From: Topomyia yanbarensis
Lineage: Eukaryota; Arthropoda; Insecta; Diptera; Culicidae
Direction of reading: 5' to 3'
NCBI RefSeq assembly: GCF_030247195.1
Contig: NC_080672.1
Span: 402,273,037-402,337,036, forward strand
Length of the DNA: 64,000 nucleotides
Positions 20,996-32,409 of this stretch are shown in pieces (the stretch's first letter is position 1; every line of letters begins with the position of its first letter). The notes under the pieces were generated by a model. It was not told the DNA's origin and searched no databases. It saw only the letters and a program-made list of their open reading frames with translations. Position numbers and translations under genes: made by a program.

Positions 20996-22479
20996 TTAAG
21001 AAGATTTCGGAAAGCTTGTGAAGATTACAGAAGATTTCAGAAGATTCAAGAAGATTTCAGAAGATCTGAAGACTTCAAACGGTTTCAGAAGAATCAAGAA
21101 GATTACAGACTATTTAGGAAGATTTCAGAAGAATAAAGAAGGTTTCGGAAGATTTTCCTAAGATACAGAAGATTTGAGAAGGTGTCAAAAGATTTCAAAC
21201 GATTTCAGAAGATTCAAATAGATTACAGAAGATTTATGAAGATTTCAGATGATTCGAGAAGGTTTTAGAAAATTTCAGAAGATTCTAGAAGATTCCAGAG
21301 AATTTCAGAAAATTTCAGAAGAATTCAGATGACTTCAGATGTTTTCAGACGATTCATGACAATTACCGTAGATTTAAATGATTTCAGAAGATTCAAGAAG
21401 ATTTCAGAAGATTCAAGAAGATTTATGAAGATTTCAGAAGATCTGAAGACTTCAAACAGTTTCAGAAGACTCAAGAAGATTACAGACTATTTAGGAAGAC
21501 TTCAGTAGAATAAAGAAGGCTTCGGAAGATTTCAGATGATACAGAAGATTTGAGAAGGTGTCTAAAGATTTCAAACGATTTCAGAGGATTCAAGTAGATG
21601 ACAGAAGATTTATGAAGATTTCAGATGATTCGAGAAGGTTTTAGAAAGTTTCAGAAGATTCTAGAAGATTCCAGAAAATTTAAGAATTCAGATGTTTTCA
21701 GACGATTCATGACAATTACAGCAGATTTAAAATGATTTCAGAAGATTCGAGAAGATTTATGAAGATTTCAGAAGATCTGAAGACTTCAAACGGTTTCAGA
21801 AGACTCAAGAAGATTACAGACTATTTAGGAAGATTTCAGAAGAATAAAGAATGTTTCGGAAGATTTCAGAAGCTACAGAAGATTTGAGAAGGTGTCAAAA
21901 GATTTCAAACGATTTCAGAAGATTCAAATAGATTACAGAAAATTTATGAAGATTTCGGATGATTCGAGAAGGTTTTAGAAAATTTCAAAAGATTCTAGAA
22001 GATCCCAAAGAATTTCAGAAGATTTCAGAAAATTTCAGAAGATTTCAGATGACTTCAGATGTTTTCAGACGATGCATGACAATTACAGCAGATTTCAAAT
22101 GATTTCAGAAGATTCAAGAAGATTACAGACGATTTGAAAAGATTGGAGATGATAACAGATGACTTCAGAAGATTTCAGAAAACTTGTTTAGATCTCATAA
22201 TTTTTCAGAAGATTTCAGAAGCTTCATGTAAATTTCAGAAGAATTCTCTACATTACAGAAAACTACAGAATATATCATAAGATCATAGACACTTCCCTAA
22301 TATTCTAAAAGGTTTCATGTTTGAAAAGATTTGTGTACATTTCAGAAGATTACAGAAGATTTCTAAAGTTTTTGAGAAGCCCTGAAGATTTCCAAATATT
22401 GCTACATATTTCAGAAGATTCCAAAATTTTCATATAATTCTCAAATTTGCTTAACAAGGATACAAAAAAAATAATTACA

Positions 22480-22650
22480 TGTTGGATTGGGACTGAGACT
22501 AGGACTGAGAATAGGATCGAGATTGGGCTTGAGATAGAAACGGAGAAGAAGATTTGGATTCAGATTGAATTGGAGATTACTATTGTTTTGTAGATTGGAA
22601 TCGAAATTGAGATTCAGCTGAATGAGATACGAATTGGGTTGAGATTAAAA
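22480..22650 (+). repeat. Degenerate GGATTGAGATT repeat
   Basis: Irregular short units near GGGATTGAGATT (GGGACTGAGACTAGG, GATCGAGATTGGGCTTGAG, GAATTGGAGATT). It is purine-rich like the array before it but has a different unit. Confidence 0.6.
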
Positions 22651-22654
22651 ATAA

Positions 22655-23170
22655 CTCTCACAACGTTCAGTAAATATTTTCCGTGTGTGTCGCATTTTTA
22701 TCGTTATATGGTTTGTCTGAGCAAAAAAAAACTTCTCTAATTACAATAATAAAAGTCATCTTAGAACATGATAATGTTAAATAAACGACGCCTTTCGGCA
22801 TACAGGCAAGTGTCACCCATTGCGAACGATGCCTGGCTTGGTGATCGCATCATCGCTTATCGTTTCAGGACGAGTCACTTATTACGCTCAGAAAACGTGG
22901 TGTGTTTATCAAAACTATCAAACTGCTATGGTATATTTTCTATGTAAACTGGTGAGGAGATGGGGTTCTGTCTTAAAATCCAATGAAATATTGTGGGTAA
23001 TTTAAGCTTTCATTTGATAAGCGCTAAATTTATAATTAGTGTTTAAATCAATACAACTTAGAAAGTACAACATGTCCATAAATCTGTGCTATTAGTGACT
23101 TTTAGGGCAAGATTTTTGCGTTATCGATTCTGTTTTCAATTTAAAAAACCATATGATAGATACTGAAATT
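22655..23170. other. No gene recognised
   Basis: AT-rich; a 61-codon frame at 22820 has no domain. Confidence 0.45.
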
Positions 23171-23174
23171 AAAA

Positions 23175-23262
23175 TAGCTCTGAAATTTGCGATTAGACTT
23201 TATCTCATCAGAATCCGACACTAACTTAGTGCCAGGAATAAGCTAGTTCCGAATTTTCGCTA
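23175..23262 (-). repeat. Fragment of the 20.9-kb repeat family
   Basis: On the minus strand: TTCCTGGCACTAAGTTAGTG, a near-perfect hairpin, then TCGG, ATT, then CTGATGAGATAAAGTC. The first box is intact, the stem GAT/GTC still pairs with a T-G wobble, but the second box reads TAAT instead of GAAA. Confidence 0.55.
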
Positions 23263-23264
23263 GC

Positions 23265-23703
23265 TCGAAAAAGGGATACACAATTTTGCAACACTTTTAT
23301 TGACACTGGACTATACGCTACAAATTATAATTGTAAAAGTGAATCACTTTTCCCTAATTCTTGCTAAATCCTTTACATCCTGAACCACATTTAATTTGAC
23401 ATAGAAACCGGTTGAAACAAAATTTCCCGCTTGCCTAGCTGGTCTTGCGGAAAACTGAAATCGAGCCGTTAAAGCATTCTGTGCTCTATTTGATAGGCCT
23501 CGACTTTTTCTCTTCTCTCTTTCGCTCGAAGAAAAAAAATACTAGCAGAAGCTTGGTAGGAACACCCTCCATTTGGGAGCTTTTCGCGCCACAGACGCTC
23601 TGTCTGTTTGCGTCTGGCACAACTAAGGTCTGGACAAGCAGAAGAAAAATTGATAAAATAACCATATAAACATCGTTCAAGGTCTAGGACAAGCAATGGG
23701 GGG
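23265..23703. other. No gene recognised
   Basis: Overlapping short frames on both strands (64-80 codons) without domains. Confidence 0.45.
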
Positions 23704-23708
23704 CGGCG

Positions 23709-25680
23709 CACAGTGGGACCAATCTAAAAAAGGTGGGACAAAACCTATTTGAGGCCTTAGATGTCATTTTAGAGCCAGCATTTCTTTGTAGGATATGTTC
23801 ACAATATTATTCTGCAACTTTTTAAATAGAATATTTTGTTGTTGGACTAAAGTAGAGTACCCGAGCAAAAAACATTTTTTCAAAAAATTGTTTTAGAGGG
23901 TCGATGTCTTTGACAAAGTTGAAGAATATTATGTTTTGAATAACTTCTTCTAAGATACCACAGACATCAGACCTCAAATTTGAGGCAAAATTGTTGTTTT
24001 TTGAAAATATGATCAAAACATCAGTTTTTCGATATTTCTATGATAAAAACCTTAATTGATTAAATCAATATGTTCTACAAACTTGCAGGTAACACTAAAA
24101 CACAACTTTTTGTTGAAGTAACTAATAACCTAAAATCAATATTTTGGCTTCTAAAACTATTTTTCATATAAATTTACTCTATTTTCATCAAAGATTTCTG
24201 CTTTTAGGTGCACTTTTGTGCAGCCAAACTTTGGATATTCCGATACTCTATTATTCGTAGAATAAAATTAATACTACATAGAAACAGGATATAGTTGGAC
24301 GCGTTGTTTGGGTGACCATTCATGTACGACGGTTTATAACATAAAATGTGTATATTTTATTTTTAATTTATATACATTATTAGCTATTAACAAAATCTTA
24401 TATTTTGCACGCTCTTACAAGCATGTAAAACATATTGAGTTGATCAATTACGGTTACGATATGGAAAAGTGAAAAAATAATATAAATTTTGAATTTAAAC
24501 TGACAAAGAACAACGATTTCGGATTAAAAAATAAATCTACTGTATGTATAAGGTATTTTTAACAAAAGCGTTCGAAATTGAATATTATACAACTTTGCTG
24601 AAGTCTCAACCATCTAAAAAATAGAAATGATTTAATTATATTGTGAATATTTTGCCACACACTAAGGTTCTAGATTATCTAAGGCCCCAAATAGGTATTG
24701 ATTTACTTTTATGAATTTGTAGAACTAATCTTATTGGTTAAACTAAAGTAGAAATCCCGAACTAAAACAATCAAATTTTGTTTAAATGGTTGAGGTCTTC
24801 AGCAAAGTTGTCAAATATTGTATTTGGAACAATTTTGTTGAAAAGACCATTTATTTATTTTTTGAACCGAAATCGTTGTTCTTTGGTAGTTTAAATTCAA
24901 AATTTATATTATTCTTTCACTTTTTCATATTGTAACCGTAATTGATCAACTCAATATGTTCTATATGCTTGTAAATGCGTACAAAATATAAGATTTTGTT
25001 AATAGCTAATAATGTATATAAATTAAAAATAAAATAAACACATTTTATGTTATAAACCGTCGTACATGAATGGTCACCCAAACAATGCGTCCAACTATAT
25101 CCTGTTTCTATTTAGTATTAATTTTATTCTACGAATAATAGAGTATCGGAATAGCCAAAGTTTGGCTGCACAAAAGTGCACCTAAAAACAGAAATCTTTG
25201 ATGAAAATAGAGTAAATTTATATTAAAAATAGTTTTAGAAGCCAAAATATTGATTTCAGGTCACTAGTTACTGCAACAAAAAGTTGTATTTTAATATTAC
25301 CTGCAAGTTTGTAGAACATATTAAATTAATCAATTAAGGTTTATAGCATGGAAAAGTCGAAAAACTGATTTTTTGGCCATATTTCCAAAAAACTACAATT
25401 TTGCCTCAAATATGAGGTCTGATGTCTGTGGTATCTTAGAAGAAGTTATTCAAAACATAATATTCTACAACTTTGTCGAAGACATCGACCCTCTAAAAAA
25501 TTTTTTTGAAAAATTTTTTTTTGCTCGGGTACTCTACCTTAGTCCAACAACAAAATATTCTATTTAAAAAGTTGCAGAATAATATTGTAAACATATCCTA
25601 CGAAGAAATGCTAGCTCTAAAATGACATCTAAGGCATCAAATAGGTTTTGTCCCACCTTTTTTGGATTGGTCCCACTGTG
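23709..25680. mobile_element. 2-kb CACAGTGG-ended palindromic element (A)
   Basis: Starts CACAGTGGGACCAATC and ends GATTGGTCCCACTGTG. The two halves are reverse complements over almost their whole length: each arm is about 0.97 kb, meeting near 24690. Outer arm stretches that I compared base by base (for example GACGGTTTATAACATAAAAT against its partner near 25050) match at about 95%; the centre is more diverged. CGGCG lies at both borders (23704-23708 and 25681-25685). There is no transposase; paired open frames (23822-24016 minus, 25373-25567 plus) are mirror images. The superfamily is not identified. Confidence 0.85.
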
Positions 25681-25685
25681 CGGCG

Positions 25686-26551
25686 CACAGTGGCCGGAGG
25701 CTGGCCAAAACCTCAAAAAATTATTTTTGATATATTGATATTTTATATTTTTCCTAAATTTCTCATGTATTGAATGATGTATATTCAAAATTTTATGATC
25801 ATTGGATAAGAACACGATTTTTAACACGAGTTTAAACGTACCAAAGTCCGGATTTTTTATTGATTTTCATTTCCGAAACCACCATTGCTCTGTTCACTTC
25901 AAATGCATGTTGCTCTTTTGATTTTGGTCAAATTTTATCACAACTAGTTTCATTGTGTAGAGGAATGAAAGAACTTGGTTAGTGAGTAAAATTCATTTGG
26001 TAAATTTGCTTGGAACTATGACTTTTTAGTTTAAATATGTTTAAGGTGGTCAGATCAAAAATACTTTGTTCACTAATGTATTCTGTACAAATTTCGGAAT
26101 CAGTTCGGAACGGTCACATAGTATACATTCTATGTGAAATTACCTCTACTTTTCGAATATCATGGTCTCGTTCTGCGCCTAGGTGCGCAAAAAGTTTTAA
26201 GCAGATTTTGAAGCTTTGTTGCTGACATGGAGACGCATGGTGTTTTGTGTAAAATAGTTAGACAATCTACAGTAAACCAACACGTTCAACAATGGTTTTT
26301 AAGTAGTGTTCTTCATTTTTTATGATATTGTTGACATTGGTGAACAGTAACGGAAAATCTATCATGAAAACGGGATCATAGTTATAAGAAAGGTTCAATG
26401 ACACTGTATGGAAATATGCATTTAATATTTTACGACTTTTGACATCAAAAATGAGCTCAGCACCTCAAAATTAGCTTAAATTGTGATTTTTAGCCAAATT
26501 AGGTAACATTTGAGGTTTTGTCCGACTTTTGTTTGAAGAGCCGCCACTGTG
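25686..26551. mobile_element. 866-bp CACAGTGG-ended element (B)
   Basis: Starts CACAGTGGCCGGAGGCTGGC followed by CAAAACCTC and ends GAGGTTTTGTCCGAC...GCCGCCACTGTG, so the ends are inverted repeats related to those of element A (shared GGACAAAACCT). It begins right after A, separated only by CGGCG, and CGGCG follows again at 26552-26556. The interior is non-coding and, unlike A, not a long palindrome. Confidence 0.8.
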
Positions 26552-26556
26552 CGGCG

Positions 26557-27555
26557 GCCAGTTAGTGGAGGTTAGGTTACTCTATGATCTGGTGTAGTTT
26601 TTTTTTTGTTTATTACCATTTTTTAACTGTCTAGTAGATCTTCAAATGTTCACCCTCAAAATTTATAATGGAAAATTCTGACGGCTTTGTTTTTGCGATG
26701 TTCGTTTCCCGGTTCGGATCAGCACCTAATCCGTAATTATGTATGCGGTGCACGCAGCAGATGCGTAGGAGGCAGAAAATACCCTTGCTGCTTTGATGGT
26801 ACAGAAACTGTCGATTCAAATTAATTGACCTTGAGAAGATTTTGCTTAACAAGGACTAAAGAATTCCGTAGGCTGAGCATCATACTGTATTTGATTGCTG
26901 TAAATATAAATCAAAAGAGTGGTATTCAATGGTTCGGAAAATATTAGATGAATTCACGACCCATCAAACTCAATCCGGAGCAAATACTAATCAATGGTCG
27001 GTCACCAACAATCGGCTTGCCGAAACGTCCCACAATCCAACCGGTAATTACTCACTCACTGCGGATCGAGGCTCTTATCGAGTGACTCAGATCTGAGTTT
27101 GGCAATAAATTGCCAAAAACCAACAACTGCCAGTAGCAACATTAATTACATGCGATGACCTTCAGGTGTCGCGCCACACACCGTACACCACCGTGCGCCA
27201 TTTTCCTACTTCCGGCTGGTCTTCTCCTAGCCTGACTGACTTTGCCCTCACAAAAGGAATAAATTGCTGAGCTCACGAATTTTCGCTATACCTACCCCAA
27301 ATCGGTTGGAATGCTTATCGCTACTGGTGGTGGTCTCTGTTGCCCATCAAGCAGTCGATTTTCGCCAAGCGGCATACGCTGTCCCGAGTAGGTTGGGGAT
27401 GCCCCTTTTAGGTTTAAAGTAGTTTTTGTAACAGAATGTTACTTCAACGATTGGCAAATTTTTATTCTTTTTGATGACCCTGAGAAATGACACTCGAATT
27501 GGTCGAAACGTTCCACGAAAAAGAATTTTACGATTTCACTTAATCTAAATAGAAA
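26557..27555. other. No gene; hairpin motif at 27478
   Basis: No domain recognised. Slightly GC-richer around 27000-27400. A degenerate CTGA...GGTCGAAACG motif lies at 27478-27512 (first box CTGAGAA). Confidence 0.4.
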
Positions 27556-27559
27556 ATTA

Positions 27560-28235
27560 TCGAATGTCGATCCTCGGTATGGTTGCATCCGTTTTTTCTC
27601 AAACTTTATTGGAGATGTCAGGTATCCCTCCCTTATCGGGCCATACTGAAAGTTTTACTTTTATGTGCGGAACCGAACCGATAAACATCACGCGTCTCCT
27701 TCCGGATACGCTCGACTACAATCGTCCTTTCTGGTGAGCGGTGTGGGGGGTGCGTGCCTGTGAGCCGGAAAACGATTCTCATGTTGTACCGTACCTACTG
27801 TTCAAATTTGCCTCAGGAAGCTCAAGTTTTTTTTCCACTTCCGCTTTTTCATTCCCCTCTCCCTATATAGCCAGTCAGTCAGTCAGCCGGCCAACCGATG
27901 GGACGCTGGCGAATGTGATGCGCACGGGGCGTAGCCGGCCGACCGGGCGGCAAAAAAAAAATACTACAAAACAACGAGCTAATCCATCAGACTGGGCTGT
28001 TTCGCGGCTTTTTGTTTTTTTTTCGGTAACATTGAATAGAAAAAGTGTGCTTGACGATGGAAAGTTTTCTCGTTTTCGGAACTTTTGAGATTCCGCTACG
28101 AGTGGATGCCGGAAAAGCTTCCCATCGAGGAGAGGGTATGGAACGGACCGTTTCGATTCGGAATGTTGGAATTGAGAGAAAATTTAATTTCCTCACGACC
28201 TTGGTAACCCGGTACCGGCTACTAAATAGAAGAAA
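27560..28235. other. GC-richer block, possible 5' region of a gene
   Basis: CpG-richer than its flanks, with CCTATATAG at 27862-27870 followed by (CAGT)3-4, and plus-strand frames of 115 codons (27741-28088) and 75 codons with no domain. TATATA followed by CAGT repeats could act as a core promoter, but the initiator spacing is not right and no exon is recognised. Confidence 0.22.
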
Positions 28236-28239
28236 ATTT

Positions 28240-30000
28240 CCTAACCAATTGGTACATAATAGGGGGCTTTGAATAATAATGAAGAAATTAGCTTGGTTTA
28301 AATGAAGACAAATATGAATGATTGGGAAGGCCAGCTCAACCGTATGTATTTATATATTGTTCGGAGCATCCGTCGATTAAAATATTGGAATTAAATATCA
28401 GTGTCATGATCTTTTAAAGATGCGGAGGAGATGCGAAGCCAGCATAGAAATTATAAGAAGAGAATTAAGTAAATAAATAGAAAATTATGAGAATTATTTA
28501 TACCTACAATACAACAATACAGAATTGGAACGAGTCATGTTTCTGAGAACGCGATAGAATCATATGTAGAGAGAAATTCAAAACGAAGAGAGTGATTAAT
28601 CCATCTAGTAGTTCGGCAGGATAGGAAATTCGGGCAACAGCCTTTACGGTGACAAATGATTCGAAAAAGACTGATTTTAAAAACTGTTTGTAAGGAGATA
28701 TTTTTGGTCCCATCCGCCATTACTCGAAATGCAATTTGGCCGACTGTTATTTGACCGAATGTCGGTTGACCCGAAGCTAATTAGCCAAAAGTGTTAGTTC
28801 TATCCGACTGAAATTCATAAATACGAAATAATTGATGAAGATTGTGATTTTTTGTTTAAAATTGAATATGGTTTAGTTGTTATTGTATTTACAATATTTG
28901 TCTCTATTTGTTTACGCATCCTGTGGTACTTTCCTTCTTTTTAGCATGAGTTGTTCTTACCTTACATTTTTTAAAAAGATTTATCTACAAGAAAATTGCG
29001 CATTCTTTTCTATATTTTGCATAGATAATATCAGATTTCAGTTTCACGAGAAAAAAATGTATAGATGACATATATAAATTTCGTATTTATAAGCATTATG
29101 AAATGTTTATTTATTTTAATGTTATTTATTAATCAGATATTCTCCGTCGACAAACATCTTTTTTGGAAAGAGATATTGAGCTAATAAAAAATTATAATTT
29201 ATTTTCAAGTGTTTTTTTTCCAATCTATTAATAAGTGACAACACGTTGCTTAACAGGTTCGTGGTTATCGAGCGCTTTCCCACGAACCCATACTATATTG
29301 GAATCATAGTTTACATACTTGGCATAGTTGGAAAGACAAAATTACACCACTAGATGGATCAAAACAATTTTTTTTAATTCCTTTGCCTTGCATTACCTAG
29401 TCTACGTAATACGATCAAACCCACCTAACAAACATCAGTAGTATGGTTGCACTGGCCCAGAGGGTCTCAAATATGCAAAAAATTTGGTTCGAAATTTGTT
29501 TAAATAGAACGAGAAGTTTTGAACCGAAATGAAATTCAAAAATTTGAATGCCGCTCCTCCTATCGTTACCATACACAAAATTAACAATAATTATTTTGTA
29601 TATCCATTTGAACAGTGCATTTTGAATTGTATTTATAATTATATCTTTCCTTCTTCATAACATGAATTGTCCTCATACATCATAGAACTGATTATTAAAT
29701 CTCTAATTCTAGAAGTATTCGTGGTTTGCTAACATTGAATGAAACGTAGGGTAATGATCATATTTTCGCCCTGTATCTATTATCACCCTACCCATTAGAA
29801 GCCCTTTATTAGAGCAGCATTTGCCATCTTTGTTTAACGCATTGGCTCAAATAGTAGGGCGGTAATTGGCGCACACAATCAGAGTTTTCATTGTGCTCAA
29901 ACATGAGTATTTTACTGTTTTCAAACCATTTGCGTCATTTTTATGGTTCTTAAGAATGAAGCAAAAATGTTTATGCCAATTTATACGCAGTTTCAGAATT
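28240..30000. other. No gene; short TTCGGTCAA repeats at 28735-28800
   Basis: AT-rich. Contains a few units of the TTCGGCCAAATG-type repeat near 28735-28800 and a small inverted pair GTAGGGTAAT / ATCACCCTAC at 29747-29803. No coding sequence recognised. Confidence 0.45.
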
Positions 30001-30004
30001 ACGA

Positions 30005-30185
30005 AAAAAATGACATTCGGCCACATGTCTTACGGTCAGTTGACGTTCAGCCAAACGACCAAACAGCTTTCGGTCAATCGATTCTTCCGGTCAGATGGAA
30101 TTCGGAATGACTGTATTCGGCTAAATGGCCAATTCGGCCAAATGACATTCGACCAAATGGCTTTCGGTCAATTTACCTCAAGTCG
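30005..30185. repeat. Degenerate TTCGGCCAAATG short repeat, site 2
   Basis: About 15 imperfect units of ATTCGGCCAAATG in both senses (the unit is partly palindromic: CATTCGGCCAAATG). A 107-codon frame crosses it by chance. Confidence 0.75.
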
Positions 30186-30478
30186 ATAAAACCGTTAGTT
30201 ATTTTGAAAAAAATACAATCGGTTTGGGCAAAACAGGAAATTCATTCAATGATGTAAGAGCAATTTATAATAGCGTCTCCTGCAGTTTCTCTAGCCAAAC
30301 CATCTAATAATTTTACTGTGTCAAATAAATGATTTCTAGGAAAACATTCACAGTATATTCGGCATTTCGTTTATTTAACACAGATCAATGCGTGAGCTTA
30401 AGGAAGTTGTGTGTCATTTCACAGCACCTGAAGATCAATCAGTTTGCTACCTTGCATGTTGCTTCCTTCAATTCAATG

Positions 30479-30502
30479 GAATGAATGAATGAATGAATGA
30501 AT
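30479..30502. repeat. (GAAT)6 microsatellite
   Basis: Six tandem GAAT units. Confidence 0.95.
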
Positions 30503-30607
30503 TATTTTTGATATGAACAGATGGTCACGAATTTCATACAGCAATAACTATATTTCGTCCAATACCAACGGTTTCATTTTCAAGGCAAAATGCGGCTGCC
30601 TTTTTTG

Positions 30608-30642
30608 CCCTGAAGACGAAGGCGAAGAACTTCGAAACGTTT
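30608..30642 (+). other. Hammerhead-core-like hairpin motif (site 3)
   Basis: CCTGAAGACGAAGGCGAAGA then ACTTCGAAACG: CTGAAGA, one unpaired C, a perfect 4-bp stem GAAG/CTTC, then GAAAC. Same plan as 15461. Confidence 0.35.
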
Positions 30643-30661
30643 GTATTAGGCGAAATATAGT

Positions 30662-31292
30662 TAGGGGAACCCGGGGCAATTAGGACAGTGGGGGTAATTC
30701 GGACCCCCTCGATTTCTCAGAAAATAGCAAGACTTTCTGACTATCGTACATATTCGTGGAACCGCTATCCTGAAACATTAATTTTGAGAGCTGAAGTTGA
30801 TTCTCTGTTCTTTGTAGAAAGGAGATACAACGTGTTTCGTTGTTTTGCCATTTTCAAAACAAAAACCATTATAATGGAAAACCGTGATTAAAACAACAAA
30901 TAAAAGTGAAAAAATAAAAGATAAGTGTTTTGGAAAGCTTGAGGCTCCTATTTTATGATATGATTTTTGTTTGGGTGAAAACAGATATTTTCGAGACGCT
31001 CACCACTTTTGTGCGATATGAGCGTACGGGGCTATTCGGACCCCCTATTCCGTTAACCACTGTTCAGCGGCTTGCGGCTGCGCACACCATTGCACACGCC
31101 ACAGCAAAGAAAATACATGGGCTGCCAATCGACAGCTGTAACATACCAGGTTGTTTTTGTAAAGCAATTTATTTTCTTTTTGCTTGCTTCTTGTAACTAA
31201 TTAATAGGTAAACATAATTCCATTGTAAAAAAAAAAAATTAAGAAAAATGACGGACTGAATTGCCCCGTAGGGAGGTCCGAATTACCCCTAC
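30662..31292. mobile_element. ~630-bp inverted-repeat element (GGGGTAATTCGGACC type)
   Basis: Left end TAGGGGAACCCGGGGCAATT then AGGACAGTGGGGGTAATTCGGACC; right end, read inverted, GTAGGGGTAATTCGGACC then TCCCTACGGGGCAATTCAGTCC. The two sub-motifs (GGGGCAATT and GGGGTAATTCGGACC) occur at both ends, and a third copy sits inside near 31028 (GGGGCTATTCGGACCCCC). Non-coding interior. Exact boundaries are uncertain. Confidence 0.6.
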
Positions 31293-31597
31293 ATTGTAAA
31301 AGGCTGGAAAAAACGTAGAGGTTTGCAAATCGTCGCCTTGGGCTGCCATTGAGTGGCGCATATAAACCTTTTATGGCACCAAAATGTAGCTGAGATTTCC
31401 AACTAACAAGGACTTTTGGTCGGTAACTTTTTTCACATCTATCCACCGCGCCTGATTGTTTTGATGCGCTTCTTAGATTTGGTGACTACGACCATAAGGG
31501 CGTCTTCGTTGTTGTCTGCATCTTTCTGGGCGATACTGGTTGTTGCTACATAAGCACTGCTGGATATATAACAACCAGTGTCGCCAGCTATTTTACT

Positions 31598-31611
31598 GGG
31601 GGGGGGGGGGG
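31598..31611 (+). repeat. G14 homopolymer
   Basis: Fourteen consecutive G. Similar 15-base C runs occur at 50062, 50324, 55971 and 56788. Confidence 0.95.
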
Positions 31612-31728
31612 TTTGTGACGTTTTTAATAGAGCACAGATTGTTCACAAAACTGACACGTATCAGTTTGATGGTCATAAGTTCACAGCGTGGTCTGTACAT
31701 AGCCGGTGCTGGGTTTAAGGATGAAATA

Positions 31729-31910
31729 AATTACCCCAGAGGCAGGATTCGAACCAGCAACCCTTGGGACTCCGGCCCAATTCACAAACCCTTATGCATT
31801 TCCTGCGCTATTATGACTTCTTAGGAAGAAAACATGATTACCCCATTGGCGACAATGATCGTACCACTGCCTCTAAAGCAAAATCTTCGGTCTGTTTCCC
31901 CGTTGGATAT
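31729..31910 (-). repeat. tRNA-related SINE-like repeat, copy 2
   Basis: Minus strand shows TGGGCCGGAGTCCCAAGG, GGTTCGAATCCTGCCTCTGG (perfect B box GGTTCGAATCC) and the same upstream blocks as copy 1. Confidence 0.65.
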
Positions 31911-32261
31911 CACCAAAAAAAGTGGTACATCTTGTTCTTGTACATAAAGTCATCTAGTATGAGTCCGTTTTGGAATTCGACCAGGACCATATTCCGTATA
32001 TGTTGGAACTGAATAGGTAGAATTTTATAATAGGTAAGAAGCAGTTTTTCTGGCGACAATGGCGAGCGGAAGAATTCTACGGATTTGGAAATGCATGATT
32101 GCTATGAAACAACGTCTCAAGGTGGACTTGCTGTACTAAGGCTGGATCGAGGTGTTTCCATAAAATGTACACAACGTTCACTATAACAATATCACCTCTA
32201 AAGCGCCACTCAACACATTTCATCATTTTTTTTTTCATTTTTTTCAATTCGTGATATCTTA
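31911..32261. other. No gene recognised
   Basis: Spacer between two oppositely oriented copies of the tRNA-related repeat; nothing else seen. Confidence 0.45.
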
Positions 32262-32402
32262 CTTTAGAGAAGCGGACGAGTATTGCTCTCGTGAATGCGA
32301 TAATTTCCTATGTGTTCTTTCAGCGACCCCATCACATCACAGGGATAGTATAAGGGTTAGTCAGTGTATTGGGCCCGAGGTCGAAAAGTTCCACTTGGGG
32401 CA
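32262..32402 (+). repeat. tRNA-related SINE-like repeat, copy 3
   Basis: Plus strand: GAATGCGATAATTTCCTATG, GTTCTTTCAGC, CACAGGGATAGTATAAGGGT and GTATTGGGCCCGAGGTCG parallel the minus-strand order of copies 1 and 2. The B box is decayed (GGTCGAAAAGTTCC). Confidence 0.55.
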
Positions 32403-32409
32403 TTATCAT

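Larger units (their letters stand above)
19130..22445 (+). repeat. 3.3-kb purine-rich minisatellite array
   Basis: Almost the whole stretch repeats a 10-13-base unit near AGAAGATTTCAG, very low in C on this strand. In the 3' third a higher-order period is visible: GATCTGAAGACTTCAAAC recurs at 21063, 21440 and 21774 (spacings 377 and 334 bp), each followed by the same series of variants. The array is interrupted by a SINE (20236-20391) and by an unrelated repeat (20855-20995). Open frames are incidental (for example 65 codons at 20629). Confidence 0.9.

Noticed and set aside
19130..22445. CRISPR-like array
   Set aside because: Units are contiguous and degenerate, with no conserved repeat separated by unique spacers, and the genome is eukaryotic.
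27862..27890. TATA box followed by CAGT repeats as a promoter
   Set aside because: The initiator-like CAGT begins almost directly after TATATA instead of about 30 bases downstream, and CAGT repeats arise by slippage.
29747..29803. 57-bp MITE with GTAGGGTAAT ends
   Set aside because: The inverted match is only about 10 bases with no second copy or target duplication in the window.
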